Below, piece after piece: positions 45,127 through 53,749 of a stretch of 64,000 bases of DNA. The number at the start of each line of letters is the position of its first letter. Positions within the stretch are counted from its first letter, which is position 1. The DNA is from Actinomycetota bacterium (GTDB lineage: Bacteria > Actinomycetota > Acidimicrobiia > IMCC26256 > PALSA-555), in contig PLJD01000043.1 in NCBI GenBank assembly GCA_003140175.1, positions 139,271 to 203,270 on the forward strand, given 5' to 3'. Both the position numbers and the translations under genes were made by a program. Below the pieces are notes generated by a model, which made no database searches, was not told where the DNA came from, and saw only the letters and a program-made list of their open reading frames with translations.

Positions 45127-46223
45127 GCCTCACCGGTGCCGACATGCAAGCCCACCGAGCCGCGATTCTCGCCGCGACTGGGGGACCGCGTGACCTTCCG
45201 GCGACCGGGGCGCTGCTCGAGGACTGGCTCTCGCAGCGGTCCGGGAACACGACCTCGGTCGGCGCGCTCCGCACCCCCGATGGTGCGGGCGTGTCGAACG
45301 AGACCGTGCTGTTCGACGCGACGTGGGTGGAGGAAGGGGCGGGACCGGTCCGACGTCCGTTGGCGCTGCGGGTCGCGCCGACCGCCGTCCGGCTCTTCCC
45401 GGACCCCCTGTTCGAACAGCAGTACCAGCTACTCGACCAGCTCCACCGGCGGAACCTGGTCCGGGTTGCGGCGATGCTCTGGTTCGAGCCCGACCCGAGC
45501 CTGCTCGGCGCGCCGTTCTTCGTGATGGGTGGGCTCGAAGGGCGGGTCCCGATCAGCTCGCCGGTGTACAACGCGGCCGGTTGGCTGTTCGACGCCACAC
45601 CGGAGCAGCGCAGGACCGCCTGGACCGCGGCCGTCACCGAGCTCACCCGCATCCATCGGGTTCCCGTCGATGTCTATCGATTCCTCGATCGGCCCGAGCT
45701 CGGCGCCACCGGCAACCAGCAACAGCTCGGCTACTGGGAGCGGTACTGCGACTGGTGCAGCGACGGTCGGCCCGACGAGTCGCAGCTCGCCACCGGTCAG
45801 TGGCTCCGCGATCACGCTCCCGTGGGTCCGGGCGGCCTGGCCTGGGACGACGCCCGGATCGGCAACATGATGTTCGACGAGCAGTTCGCGCTGGTCGGCG
45901 TCATGGATTGGGAGCAAGTCTCGTCCGGCGGTGCCCGTCACGACCTGGGTTGGTGGCTCTACTTCGACCACTTCCACAGCACCGCTCAAGGTGTGGCTCG
46001 CCTCCCGGGGCTCGGCGACCGCGACGAAACCGTGTCGCTGTGGGAGACGCTCACCGGCGAGTCGGCTGGCGACCTGTCCTGGTACGAGGCGTTCGCCGGC
46101 CACAAGCTGGCGCTCATCTCGATCCGTACGCTCCTGGCCATGGGCCATCCGATGCAGCGCGCGCTGGCGCTCACGGCCGGCATCCGCGCCCGGGTTCGCG
46201 AGGTCGGGGGCATCGACTCATGA
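45123..46223 (+). CDS. APH-fold phosphotransferase, ACAD10/LvaA-like
   Basis: 366 residues, ATG overlapping the Rieske stop. Kinase landmarks: GVSNETVLFDATW strand (nucleotide loop), PFFVMGGLEG hinge, catalytic AWDDARIGNMMFDE (the aspartate of the usual WGDxRxGN loop kept) and metal-binding GVMDWEQVSSGGARHDLGWWL. Members of this subfamily phosphorylate hydroxyacyl groups in ACAD10/11 and Lva proteins. The order kinase, kinase, ligase, acyl-CoA dehydrogenases suggests activation of a hydroxy-acid. Antibiotic kinases are the other APH branch, but the context disfavours that. Confidence 0.8.
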   Translation: MSLTGADMQAHRAAILAATGGPRDLPATGALLEDWLSQRSGNTTSVGALRTPDGAGVSNETVLFDATWVEEGAGPVRRPLALRVAPTAVRLFPDPLFEQQYQLLDQLHRRNLVRVAAMLWFEPDPSLLGAPFFVMGGLEGRVPISSPVYNAAGWLFDATPEQRRTAWTAAVTELTRIHRVPVDVYRFLDRPELGATGNQQQLGYWERYCDWCSDGRPDESQLATGQWLRDHAPVGPGGLAWDDARIGNMMFDEQFALVGVMDWEQVSSGGARHDLGWWLYFDHFHSTAQGVARLPGLGDRDETVSLWETLTGESAGDLSWYEAFAGHKLALISIRTLLAMGHPMQRALALTAGIRARVREVGGIDS

Positions 46224-47275
46224 TCGCCGCCCACTCACCCGCTCCGACAGATCTCGACGAGCTGTTGTCGCCGGCCTGGCTCACCAGCGCGCTGGGGAAG
46301 AGATTCCCGGGCCTCGTCGTCGGCGAGGCCACCGTCGTGGAGCGACTGGAGACGCTGGCGACCAAGGTCCGCTTCACGGTGACCTATGCGGAGACGGCGG
46401 GCCACGACGTGACCCACGCCTTGTGCGTCAAGGGGTACTTCAGCGAGGCGGGCGCCGCGTGGGCGTCGCTCGGCAGTCGCGAGGCCCGCTTCTACGCCGA
46501 CCTCGCACCCGAACTCCCAATTCAGGTCCCGACGGCCCTGCACACCGGCATCGATCCATCCAACCACCACGGCGTGGTCATCATGGAGGACCTCGTCGCC
46601 AAGGGCGCGACGTTCCTGACCGCGCTGAGCCCGTACGGCCCTGATCAGGTGGCCGCCACCCTCGAACTCCTCGCGTCACTCCATGCCAGCCACTGGAACG
46701 ACGCCGACCTGCAGAGCGCGGCGTGGCTCGCACCGACCTTTGCGGGCTACGCCAACGTCATGCCCGACGAGGATCTCGACGTCCTCTTGGACGGACCGCG
46801 CGGCGCGGGCATCCCGACCGAGGTCCGCCAAGCACGCCGCTTGAAGTCCGGTCTCGCCGCGCTGGCGCGTCGCCAGGCCCGTGGCCCGAGCTGCCTCGTG
46901 CACGCTGACGCCCACGCCGGCAATCTCTACGAGAGCGCCGACGGCCGCCCCGGGCTGATCGACTGGCAGATCTACCAGTTCGCGCAGTGGTCGATCGACG
47001 TCGCCTATCACGTCGCCGCCGTCCTCGATCCGTCCGATCGCGAGCGGACCGAGCGCGACTTGCTCTGCCACTATCTCGAGCGGCTGGTGGCCGCGGGAGT
47101 CGAAGCACCCCGCGTCGACGACGCCTGGGACGACTACCGGGCGTCCCTCGTCTACGGCTACTACCTGTGGGCCATCACGAGGAAGGTGGACGAGGCAATC
47201 ACGCTCGAGTTCAACCGACGGCTGGGCACTGCCGTGACGGCCCACGAGAGCCTCGATCTCTGCCAGCAAGCCTGA
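46220..47275 (+). CDS. second APH-fold phosphotransferase
   Basis: 351 residues, ATG 46220 overlapping the first kinase stop by four bases. Different subfamily: KVRFTVTYAE, GVVIMEDLVAKGATFL hinge, catalytic CLVHADAHAGNLYES (H-x-D-x4-N) and metal-binding LIDWQIYQFAQWSIDVAYHV, resembling the ecdysteroid-kinase-like group. Both kinases have intact catalytic residues, so it is either a partner subunit or acts on another hydroxyl. Tightly coupled to the ligase gene 32 bases downstream. Confidence 0.8.
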   Translation: MIAAHSPAPTDLDELLSPAWLTSALGKRFPGLVVGEATVVERLETLATKVRFTVTYAETAGHDVTHALCVKGYFSEAGAAWASLGSREARFYADLAPELPIQVPTALHTGIDPSNHHGVVIMEDLVAKGATFLTALSPYGPDQVAATLELLASLHASHWNDADLQSAAWLAPTFAGYANVMPDEDLDVLLDGPRGAGIPTEVRQARRLKSGLAALARRQARGPSCLVHADAHAGNLYESADGRPGLIDWQIYQFAQWSIDVAYHVAAVLDPSDRERTERDLLCHYLERLVAAGVEAPRVDDAWDDYRASLVYGYYLWAITRKVDEAITLEFNRRLGTAVTAHESLDLCQQA

Positions 47276-47307
47276 CGGGGAACCGGTCGACTCGGGGAGG
47301 GCCGAAG

Positions 47308-48900
47308 GTGACGGAGCGGACAGGTCCACAGCGGGCTGAGCTGGCCCCGAATGCGGTCGCCGGCTGGGCCGCGGACACGCCCGACGCGACATTCCTGGAG
47401 CACGTGGACGGCCGTCGCCTCGCCTACCGGGACGTCGACGGTTCCTTGGATCTCTGGGCGTCCGCGCTCACCGCCACCGGGTTGGCACCGGCCGAGCGCG
47501 TGGCATCCTTCGTCACGGACCCGATCGATGCCGCCATCGTCTGGCTGGCCACCGGCCGGGCCGGTCTGGTCGCGGTGCCCCTCAACACCGCGCACGTCGG
47601 ACGGATGCTGCGTCACGTGCTCGTCACCTCCGACGCGGCGGCGCTCGTCGTGTCTTCCGACCTGCTCGACCGGCTCCCCGACGTGCTCGTCGACCTGCCG
47701 ACGTTGCGGCTGGTCATCGTGCTCGGTGACGAGCTCCGCGAGGGTCCGGAACTCCATACCGCGACCGTCCATGCGGACGATGTCCTCGCCGTCGGGACAC
47801 GGCATGACTTCGATGGTCCGGATCTGCACGACACGGCAATGCTGCTGTTCACCTCGGGCACGACGGGACCGTCGAAGGCGGTAGCCGTTCCGTGGGCCGG
47901 CGCCCACGGCTACTGGTCGTGGGTGCCCGAGGACACCGTCGGCGCCGGCGAGGGGCTCTACGCGCCGATGACGATGTTCCACATCTCCGGGCTCGGAGCC
48001 CTCCAGGCGGCAGCGTGGCGAGGAAGCCGCTTGGTCACCCGCGACCGCTTTAGTGCCCAGGCGTTCTGGGACGACACCCGTCGGACCGGTGCCGTCGCCG
48101 CCGGGCTCGTCGGTCCCATGACCGCGCTGCTCGCCGCCGCGCCGCCGCGGGCAGACGACGCCGAGAACCCTCTCCGCGGAGTGATCCTCGGGCCGATGAT
48201 CGCCGAGATGACCGCCTTCGAGCGGCGCTTCGGTGTCAAGGTCGCCACGTGCTACGGCATGACCGAGGTGCCCCCCGTCATCGCGACCGGCTGGGACCAT
48301 GGGCCCTGGGAAACGTGCGGGCGCCCGATCGACGGCTACCCGTGGCCCGAGGCGCGGATCGTCGATGCCCACGACCGCGAGCTCCCACTTGGCGAGGTGG
48401 GCGAGCTCATCGTCCGCACGAGCGCCCCGTGGACCTTGAACGCTGGCTATTTTGGTGACCCGGCGGCCACCGCATCCGCGTGGCGCAACGGTTGGTTCCA
48501 TACCGGCGATGCCTTCCGCCGCGACGAAACCGGATGGTTCTACTTCGTCGACCGGATGACCGACACCATTCGCCGGCGAGGCGAGAACATCTCGTCGTTC
48601 GAGGTGGAACACGTGGTGCTGGAGCATCCAGCGGTGGAGGCTTGTGCGGCCTTCGGCGTGGCCGACCCGTTCGGTGGGCACGAGGTCATGGTTGCCGTGG
48701 TGCCGAAACCCGGAAGGGACCTGGCGCCGCGCGACCTGGGCGCCTACCTTGCCGACCAGCTCCCGAAGTACATGATCCCGAGATACATCGACCTCCTTGA
48801 GGAGCTGCCCAGGAACACCACGTCACTTCGGGTCCAGAAGTTCGTCCTGCGGGACCGGGGTGTCAGCGACACCACCTGGGACCGCCTGGCCGAGGACTAA
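47308..48900 (+). CDS. AMP-dependent acyl-CoA ligase (CaiC-like)
   Basis: 530 residues from GTG 47308 with GGGGAGG upstream. Adenylation signatures: MLLFTSGTTGPSKAVAVPW (P-loop), VATCYGMTEVPPV (A5), and GWFHTGDAFRRDETGWFYFVDRMTDTIRRRGENISSFEVEHVV (A7-A8). At the A10 position the usual P-x4-GKV reads RNTTSLRVQKFVLR, so the catalytic Lys is Arg, which is known in some ligases. Predicted to activate a carboxylate with CoA. Its stop and the next ATG share one base (TAATG). Confidence 0.88.
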   Translation: MTERTGPQRAELAPNAVAGWAADTPDATFLEHVDGRRLAYRDVDGSLDLWASALTATGLAPAERVASFVTDPIDAAIVWLATGRAGLVAVPLNTAHVGRMLRHVLVTSDAAALVVSSDLLDRLPDVLVDLPTLRLVIVLGDELREGPELHTATVHADDVLAVGTRHDFDGPDLHDTAMLLFTSGTTGPSKAVAVPWAGAHGYWSWVPEDTVGAGEGLYAPMTMFHISGLGALQAAAWRGSRLVTRDRFSAQAFWDDTRRTGAVAAGLVGPMTALLAAAPPRADDAENPLRGVILGPMIAEMTAFERRFGVKVATCYGMTEVPPVIATGWDHGPWETCGRPIDGYPWPEARIVDAHDRELPLGEVGELIVRTSAPWTLNAGYFGDPAATASAWRNGWFHTGDAFRRDETGWFYFVDRMTDTIRRRGENISSFEVEHVVLEHPAVEACAAFGVADPFGGHEVMVAVVPKPGRDLAPRDLGAYLADQLPKYMIPRYIDLLEELPRNTTSLRVQKFVLRDRGVSDTTWDRLAED

Positions 48901-49913
48901 TGGACCTCACGCTCACCGACGACCAAGCGGCGGTCGTGGAGCTGTTCTCGTCGTTCTTCGCTCGCGAGAGTTCCCCGGCGGTGGTGCGGGCCAGCGAGGC
49001 CCTCGGCTTCGCCCCGATGCTGTGGGCGCGACTCCAGGCGCTGGGGGCGGGAGCGATCTCGGTGGGGGAGAGCTTCGGAGGCGGCGGGGCTGGCCTGCTC
49101 GACGCTGCGCTCGCCGTCGAGCAGGCCGGACGCCACCTGGCGCCGGTGCCGCTGGTGGAGCACATCGTGACCAGCCGCCTCCTCGAGCGGGTGGGCGCGG
49201 CCGACGAACTCGCCGGGGTCCTCGAGCGCGGCGATCCGGTGAGCCTCGCGCTTCGACCGGTCGCAACGACCGCCCACCTCCTGCCCGGCGGGGCGGTGGT
49301 CCCAACCTTCGCCGCCCTCACCGGCGAGCGGCTGGTGCTCGTGCGCAGTGAAGCCCCGGGAGTGCCCACCCCCAACGGGAGCGGGCTCGCCGTTGCTGAC
49401 CGCTCGGTGGTGGACGGCGCGCCCCTCGCCCGCGGCGCGAGCGCAGTCGGCGCCCACAGCACCGCGGTGGACGAGTGGCGACTGCTCACCGCCGCGATGC
49501 TCGTGGGCCTCGCGGACGCGGCGTTGGAGATCGGCGTCGCCTATGTCAGCGAACGCCACCAGTTCGGTGTACCCATCGGCTCATTCCAGGCCATCCAGCA
49601 CGGTCTCGCCGAGTTCCCCGGCCCGGTGAGCGGGGCTCGGCTGCTCGTGGCCCGCGCCGCGTGGCGGGCCGATCACGACGAGAACGATCGCCTGCCGGTC
49701 GACGCGTCCATGGCCTTGTTGTTCGCCACCGAGCTCGCTCGGAGTGTGACGAGCCGGGTGTTGCACTACCACGGAGGGTACGGGGTGATGGAGGAGTACG
49801 ACATCCAGCTGCACTACCGCCGTGCTCGGGGTTGGCCCGCCCAGCTCGGGGACCCGGCGGCCGAGCTGGATCGGGTCGCCCGGCTTCTCTATGGTCCGAG
49901 CGGAGGTCGGTGA
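48900..49913 (+). CDS. acyl-CoA dehydrogenase family protein, small-subunit type
   Basis: 337 residues, ATG 48900 overlapping the ligase stop. MDLTLTDDQAAVVELFSSFFAR, then GGGGAGLLDAALAVEQAGRHLAPVPLVEH, the helical domain SERHQFGVPIGSFQAIQHGLAE and the end HYHGGYGVMEEYDIQLHYRRARGWPAQLGDP. Same arrangement as the partner-type gene at 36129. Probably pairs with the next gene to form a heteromeric dehydrogenase or elimination enzyme; it shares one base with it (TGATG). Confidence 0.85.
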   Translation: MDLTLTDDQAAVVELFSSFFARESSPAVVRASEALGFAPMLWARLQALGAGAISVGESFGGGGAGLLDAALAVEQAGRHLAPVPLVEHIVTSRLLERVGAADELAGVLERGDPVSLALRPVATTAHLLPGGAVVPTFAALTGERLVLVRSEAPGVPTPNGSGLAVADRSVVDGAPLARGASAVGAHSTAVDEWRLLTAAMLVGLADAALEIGVAYVSERHQFGVPIGSFQAIQHGLAEFPGPVSGARLLVARAAWRADHDENDRLPVDASMALLFATELARSVTSRVLHYHGGYGVMEEYDIQLHYRRARGWPAQLGDPAAELDRVARLLYGPSGGR

Positions 49914-51079
49914 TGGACTTCGCTCGAGACCCGGCGATCCTTGCGTTCCAGGAAGAGGTGCGAGCTGTGCTGGCCGAGCACCTCACCACCGATGTGCTCG
50001 AACGCGTGGACGCGACCGGTACCCATCACGACTGGGGACTGCACCGCGCGATCGCGGCCCGCGGCTGGCTGGCGGCTGCCCTGCCCCGCGAGCTCGGGGG
50101 TCAGGGCCGAGGCGCAGACCAGCTCGCCGCCCTCTTCCGTGAGGTCGAGCTGGCGGGGGCTCCCTACGACGGAATGGCGAACACGATGATGGTCGCGTTC
50201 GTGCTCGGCCACCTCGGGTCGGCCTTCCAGCGGGCCGAGGTCCTCGCTCCGCTGCTCGCCGGCGACGCCATCCCGTGCCTCGGCTACAGCGAGCCGGACT
50301 CTGGATCCGACGTCGCCGCGGCGGCCACTTCCGCCGTTCGCACCGGCGACGGATGGACCATCACGGGCCAAAAGATGTTCACCAGTCTCGCCGAGGAGGC
50401 CCGGTGGGCGTTCCTCCTCACCCGCACCAACCAGGATGTGCCGAAGCACCGGGGGCTCACGTTCTTCCTCGTGCCGATGGACGACCCGCGCGTCGAGGTG
50501 CGACCGGTGCGTACGCTCAGCGGGAAGCGCACCAACATCACGTTCTACGACGGCGTCCACGTCGGTGACGAATGGCGTGTCGGTGAGGTGGACGATGGCT
50601 GGCAGGTCATGCTGGTGGCGCTGGCCTTCGAGCGGGGCGTGGCGGGTGGCGTCAGCGATATCACGGCGCTCTACGACGCCGCGCTCGCCCACCTGCGAGA
50701 CGCGGTCGACGACGACGGCCGTCATCTGCTCGACGACCCGCACGTCCGTTCCCGTCTCGTCCGGGTCGCCATCGACAAGGAGGTCGCCGAGCTGCTCGGC
50801 GACCGAGCGGCGTGGGCGGCCGTGAACGGGATCCCGAACCAAGAGGGAGCGGAGGCGAAGCTGTTCGGTACCGAAGCCTTCGGGCGAGCCGCGGGCGCGC
50901 TGCTCGACGCGCTCGGCCCCGCCGGTCTCCTCGTCCACGCCGCGCTCGATGCGCCGGCCGGGGGAACCCTCGAACACGCCTATCGGTACGCACCCATCCT
51001 CACCACCGCCGGCGGCACCAGCGAGATCCAGAAGAACCTCATCGCCGAGCGCACGCTCGGACTCCCTCGCCGTCGATGA
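49913..51079 (+). CDS. acyl-CoA dehydrogenase family protein, large-subunit type
   Basis: 388 residues from ATG 49913. MDFARDPAILAFQEEVRAVL, GYSEPDSGSDVAAAAT (FAD/acyl site), WTITGQKMFTSLAEEARWAF, TNITFYDGVHVGDEWRVGE and the tail AGGTSEIQKNLIAERTLGLP. The canonical Glu of YEGT is Gly here (AGGT). That loss fits a heteromeric enzyme or a phosphate-eliminating one as proposed for ACAD10/11-type reactions. Followed directly by the SnoaL-like gene (ATGA overlap). Confidence 0.87.
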   Translation: MDFARDPAILAFQEEVRAVLAEHLTTDVLERVDATGTHHDWGLHRAIAARGWLAAALPRELGGQGRGADQLAALFREVELAGAPYDGMANTMMVAFVLGHLGSAFQRAEVLAPLLAGDAIPCLGYSEPDSGSDVAAAATSAVRTGDGWTITGQKMFTSLAEEARWAFLLTRTNQDVPKHRGLTFFLVPMDDPRVEVRPVRTLSGKRTNITFYDGVHVGDEWRVGEVDDGWQVMLVALAFERGVAGGVSDITALYDAALAHLRDAVDDDGRHLLDDPHVRSRLVRVAIDKEVAELLGDRAAWAAVNGIPNQEGAEAKLFGTEAFGRAAGALLDALGPAGLLVHAALDAPAGGTLEHAYRYAPILTTAGGTSEIQKNLIAERTLGLPRRR

Positions 51080-51534
51080 CCGCCGACATCGACCCGGTCA
51101 CCCGGGAGGGGTTGCGCGCCGTGAGCGAGCGCTACGCGACCGGCGTCGACCGCAAGGACGCCGCGCTCTACCTCAGCGCCTTCCTCCCCGATGCCCGGCT
51201 CCTCGTCCATGGAGCCGGGGACGAGAAGACCCCCCGGCGGGTGATCAGCGGACACGCCGAGCTGGCCGGCGTCACCGCCGCGCTTGCCGTCTACGCCCGC
51301 ACGTTCCACCTGGTGGGCAACGCCGTGTATGACGTGAACGCGTCCACGGCGAGTGGTGAGGTCTACTGCATTGCCCACCACTTGACGACGGAGCGTGACG
51401 GCGACACCAACTTCATCATGTACATCCGCTACCAGGACCGGTACCGGCAGATGGAAGGCCGCCCGTGGCTGCTCGCTGAGCGCCGAGTGCTCGTGGACTG
51501 GACCGAGACCCGCGCCGCTGACCCGTTCCGCTGA
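51076..51534 (+). CDS. SnoaL-like/NTF2-fold protein
   Basis: 152 residues, ATG 51076 overlapping the previous stop. TREGLRAVSERYATGVDRKDAALYLSAFLPDARLLVHG is the first helix and strand of NTF2-like proteins, followed by RVISGHAELAGVTAAL and ASGEVYCIAHHLTTERDGDTNFIMYIRYQDRY, a typical beta-sheet part. Such proteins are isomerases, hydratases or dehydratases in polycyclic-compound pathways. No catalytic residue can be assigned with confidence. Confidence 0.78.
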   Translation: MTADIDPVTREGLRAVSERYATGVDRKDAALYLSAFLPDARLLVHGAGDEKTPRRVISGHAELAGVTAALAVYARTFHLVGNAVYDVNASTASGEVYCIAHHLTTERDGDTNFIMYIRYQDRYRQMEGRPWLLAERRVLVDWTETRAADPFR

Positions 51535-51547
51535 CCCAGGAGACGAT

Positions 51548-52471
51548 ATGAAGATCGCGCTCGGGCTTCCCTTCCTCGAGTGTCCGCCGAACCCCGCGTT
51601 CCTCTCCGGCGGCGCCATCGGTTCGCTCGGGCGCGCGGCCGAGGACGCCGGCTTCGCGGCCGTCTACCTCACCGAGCATCCGGCACCCAGCCAGCGATGG
51701 CGGGTCGCCGGCGGCCACGACGCGCTCGACCCCTTCGTGGGGCTGTCGTTCGTCGCGGCCGCCACGTCCCGGCTCCGGCTCCTCACCTACCTCGTGGTCC
51801 TCCCGTACCGGAACCCCTTCCTCCTCGCCAAGTCGGTCGCCTCGCTCGACGTGCTCTCGGGCGGGCGGGTCGAACTCGGCCTGGGCGCCGGCTACCAGAA
51901 GGGCGAGTTCCACGCCCTCGGGGTGGACTTCGAGGAGCGCAACCGGTTGTTCGACGAAGCGCTCGAGGTGCTCCCGCTCGCCTGGTCGGGGGAACCGGTC
52001 GAGTACCAGGGCCTGCACTTCGCGGCGCGTGACACCGCGTGCCACCCACGACCAGCACAACATCCCCACCCTCCCCTCTGGTTGGGAGGCAACAGCAAGC
52101 TCACCCGCCGCCGGGTCGTCGAGCACCGCACGGGATGGATGCCGATGCCCAATTCGGCCGCGACGGCCGCGACCCTGCGGTCTCCCGTCCTGGAAACCAT
52201 GGACCAACTGGCCGACATGCTCACCGACTGTAAGGAGTACGCCGACGGTGTCGGTCTCCCGGGCCCGACCGAGATCATGTACGTGCTTCCCGGGATGGCG
52301 GCGGGCGCCGGTGCCGGGACCTTCGCCCCCCAGCTCGAGCTGGCACGCCAGGCCCGCGACCTGGGCGTCACCTGGCTGGCGGTCGGTGGACACGCCACGT
52401 CGCTCGACGACATGCTCCGCCTCACCGACCGCTTCCAGTCGGCCGTGATCGCGCCGCTGGCATCGGACTGA
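51548..52471 (+). CDS. LLM-class F420-dependent oxidoreductase
   Basis: 307 residues, ATG 51548 with AGGAGA five bases upstream. KIALGLPFLECPPNPAFLSGG at the start, SRLRLLTYLVVLPYRNPFLLAKSVASLDVLSGGRVELGLGAGYQKGEFHALGVDF (flavin/F420 site and barrel) and HPPLWLGGNSKLTRRRVVEHRTGWMPM. Third member of this family in the window. Probably reduces or oxidises an intermediate of the same operon; cofactor choice inferred from family. Confidence 0.86.
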   Translation: MKIALGLPFLECPPNPAFLSGGAIGSLGRAAEDAGFAAVYLTEHPAPSQRWRVAGGHDALDPFVGLSFVAAATSRLRLLTYLVVLPYRNPFLLAKSVASLDVLSGGRVELGLGAGYQKGEFHALGVDFEERNRLFDEALEVLPLAWSGEPVEYQGLHFAARDTACHPRPAQHPHPPLWLGGNSKLTRRRVVEHRTGWMPMPNSAATAATLRSPVLETMDQLADMLTDCKEYADGVGLPGPTEIMYVLPGMAAGAGAGTFAPQLELARQARDLGVTWLAVGGHATSLDDMLRLTDRFQSAVIAPLASD

Positions 52472-52514
52472 GCCGGGCGGGACCATGACTCCGGGTGGCG
52501 TTGGCACCCCGAAG

Positions 52515-52531
52515 CCATATTGGCGATGATG
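52515..52531 (+). promoter_or_regulatory. regulon-motif site D
   Basis: CCATATTGGCGATGATG matches site B at 13 of 17 positions, and overlaps the start codons (ATG 52526/52529) of the following gene. Part of the match is therefore forced by the paired Met codons, so the site is the weakest of the four. Confidence 0.3.
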
Positions 52532-53281
52532 GCGAGCATGGCGAACGAGAAGGTCTACATCCACGAATTCATCGACATCATCGGGCACAACCGGGCGAAC
52601 TACATGCACCACATGACCGCCAACTGGTCACCGATCGCTCGCGGTGAGCGCAATCAGCTGTGCTACGGCGTCTGGGGCACGGTGGGGACGACCCGGCGGT
52701 GGCCGGAGGTCGTCAACCTCTGGGAGGAAGATGGCTTTTCCGGTCTGGCCCGGTCGTTCCGTCACGAGTTCAACCACCCGACGCTGCAGAACCCGGGCCT
52801 GGCGGAGTGGTGGGCTCGGGCAGCAGACTTCCGGCGGTCCGGCACCGACCGGGTGCTGGTTCCCGCGCCCTGGACACGAACCATCGAGGAGCTCTGCTCC
52901 GACGGCGTGCGAGGTGAGGCGTACGCCCACGAGATGGTCCAGGTCCGGCCAGGAACGGCGTGGGAATTCCTGGAGCTGGTGCGGAACGACGGTGTTCCAG
53001 TGCTCGAGCGCTTCGGGTGGGAGCTGGCGGGCGCGTGGGTCACCGCCATGCGCAACGACAGCGAGGTGTTCCTCCTGTGGGCGATCCCGACGTGGGAGCA
53101 GTGGGCGGCGTTCGAGGCGGTCCAGCGCACCGACCGCGTCGTCGCGGGCTGGCGAGCCCAGATGGCGACGCTCGCCTCCGACTGGGACCGTTTCTTGCTC
53201 GTGGACTCGCCGCTGAGTCCATTCCGCACCGGCCGACAACCCTCAGAGGACGACCGGGACACGTTCGAACTCCCGGTCTGA
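52526..53281 (+). CDS. NIPSNAP-like/uncharacterised protein
   Basis: 251 residues from ATG 52526 (ATG 52529 or 52538 are alternatives). N-terminus KVYIHEFIDIIGHNRANYMHHM, then CYGVWGTVGTTRRWPEVVNLWEE and two similar ferredoxin-like halves, the second with RPGTAWEFLELVRNDGVPVLERFGW and WAIPTWEQWAAFEAVQRTDRVV. This doubled alpha/beta layout resembles NIPSNAP or Dabb-domain proteins. No catalytic residue known. It starts a new stretch after a 54-base gap, next to motif site D. Confidence 0.6.
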   Translation: MMASMANEKVYIHEFIDIIGHNRANYMHHMTANWSPIARGERNQLCYGVWGTVGTTRRWPEVVNLWEEDGFSGLARSFRHEFNHPTLQNPGLAEWWARAADFRRSGTDRVLVPAPWTRTIEELCSDGVRGEAYAHEMVQVRPGTAWEFLELVRNDGVPVLERFGWELAGAWVTAMRNDSEVFLLWAIPTWEQWAAFEAVQRTDRVVAGWRAQMATLASDWDRFLLVDSPLSPFRTGRQPSEDDRDTFELPV

Positions 53282-53341
53282 TCAGCGGGTAGTGGCTCAG
53301 TTTGACGACCGACCGTGCTCGAAGTGCTGGAATAGGACGTA

Positions 53342-53704
53342 ATGATCCGAACCGAGGGCCTCACCCACGTTCATCTCATCGTCGAGAACCTGGACCGATC
53401 GCTGCACTTCTACACCGAGGCATTCGGGTTGGAGGAACAGTTCCGCGACGGCCCCACCGTGGTCTTTCTCCGCACGCCCGGTTCAGCCGACTCCATCACG
53501 ATCAACTGCCAGCCTGGCGATCCGAGGATCGGTCGAGGCGGCATCGACCACCTCGGCTTCCGGCTCCTCGACAAGACGGACCTTGACGACGCCATCCGGC
53601 AAGCCGAGGCTGCCGGAGGTCGCCTGGTCGAGCGCGGCGAACACCAGCCCGGCATCCCCTTCGCCTACGTGGCGGACCCGGACGGCTATCTCATCGAGCT
53701 TTGA
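53342..53704 (+). CDS. glyoxalase/VOC-fold metal-dependent protein
   Basis: 120 residues, ATG 53342 with AGGACG upstream. Two-module VOC barrel: LTHVHLIVENLDRSLHFYTEAFGLEEQF and IDHLGFRLLDKTDLDDAI, ending IPFAYVADPDGYLIEL. Metal-ligand positions His (THVHL), His (DHLGF) and Glu (YLIEL) are present. Could be an extradiol-type dioxygenase domain, epimerase or lyase; size fits a single-domain enzyme. Confidence 0.85.
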   Translation: MIRTEGLTHVHLIVENLDRSLHFYTEAFGLEEQFRDGPTVVFLRTPGSADSITINCQPGDPRIGRGGIDHLGFRLLDKTDLDDAIRQAEAAGGRLVERGEHQPGIPFAYVADPDGYLIEL

Positions 53705-53732
53705 CCTCACCCTGCGCCACGACGATCAGCGT

Positions 53733-53749
53733 CTATCATGGCTATGATG
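53733..53749 (+). promoter_or_regulatory. regulon-motif site B, with ATCAT-GGCT-ATGAT dyad
   Basis: CTATCATGGCTATGATG overlaps the start codon of the TauD-like gene; the inner dyad is 53735-53748. It has a possible -10 hexamer TATCAT and is the best representative of the four similar sites (A, B, C, D). Repressor binding here would block transcription of a short-leader or leaderless message. Confidence 0.42.

Noticed and set aside
45123-46223. Possible inactive kinase because HGD reads WDD
   Set aside because: In this subfamily the first residue is commonly Trp and the catalytic Asp, Asn and DW-E metal residues are kept, so it is not evidence of loss.
45323-47275. 650-codon plus-strand frame spanning two kinase genes
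   Set aside because: Only its last 351 codons (from 46220) are kinase-like; the first part is an out-of-frame reading of the first kinase.
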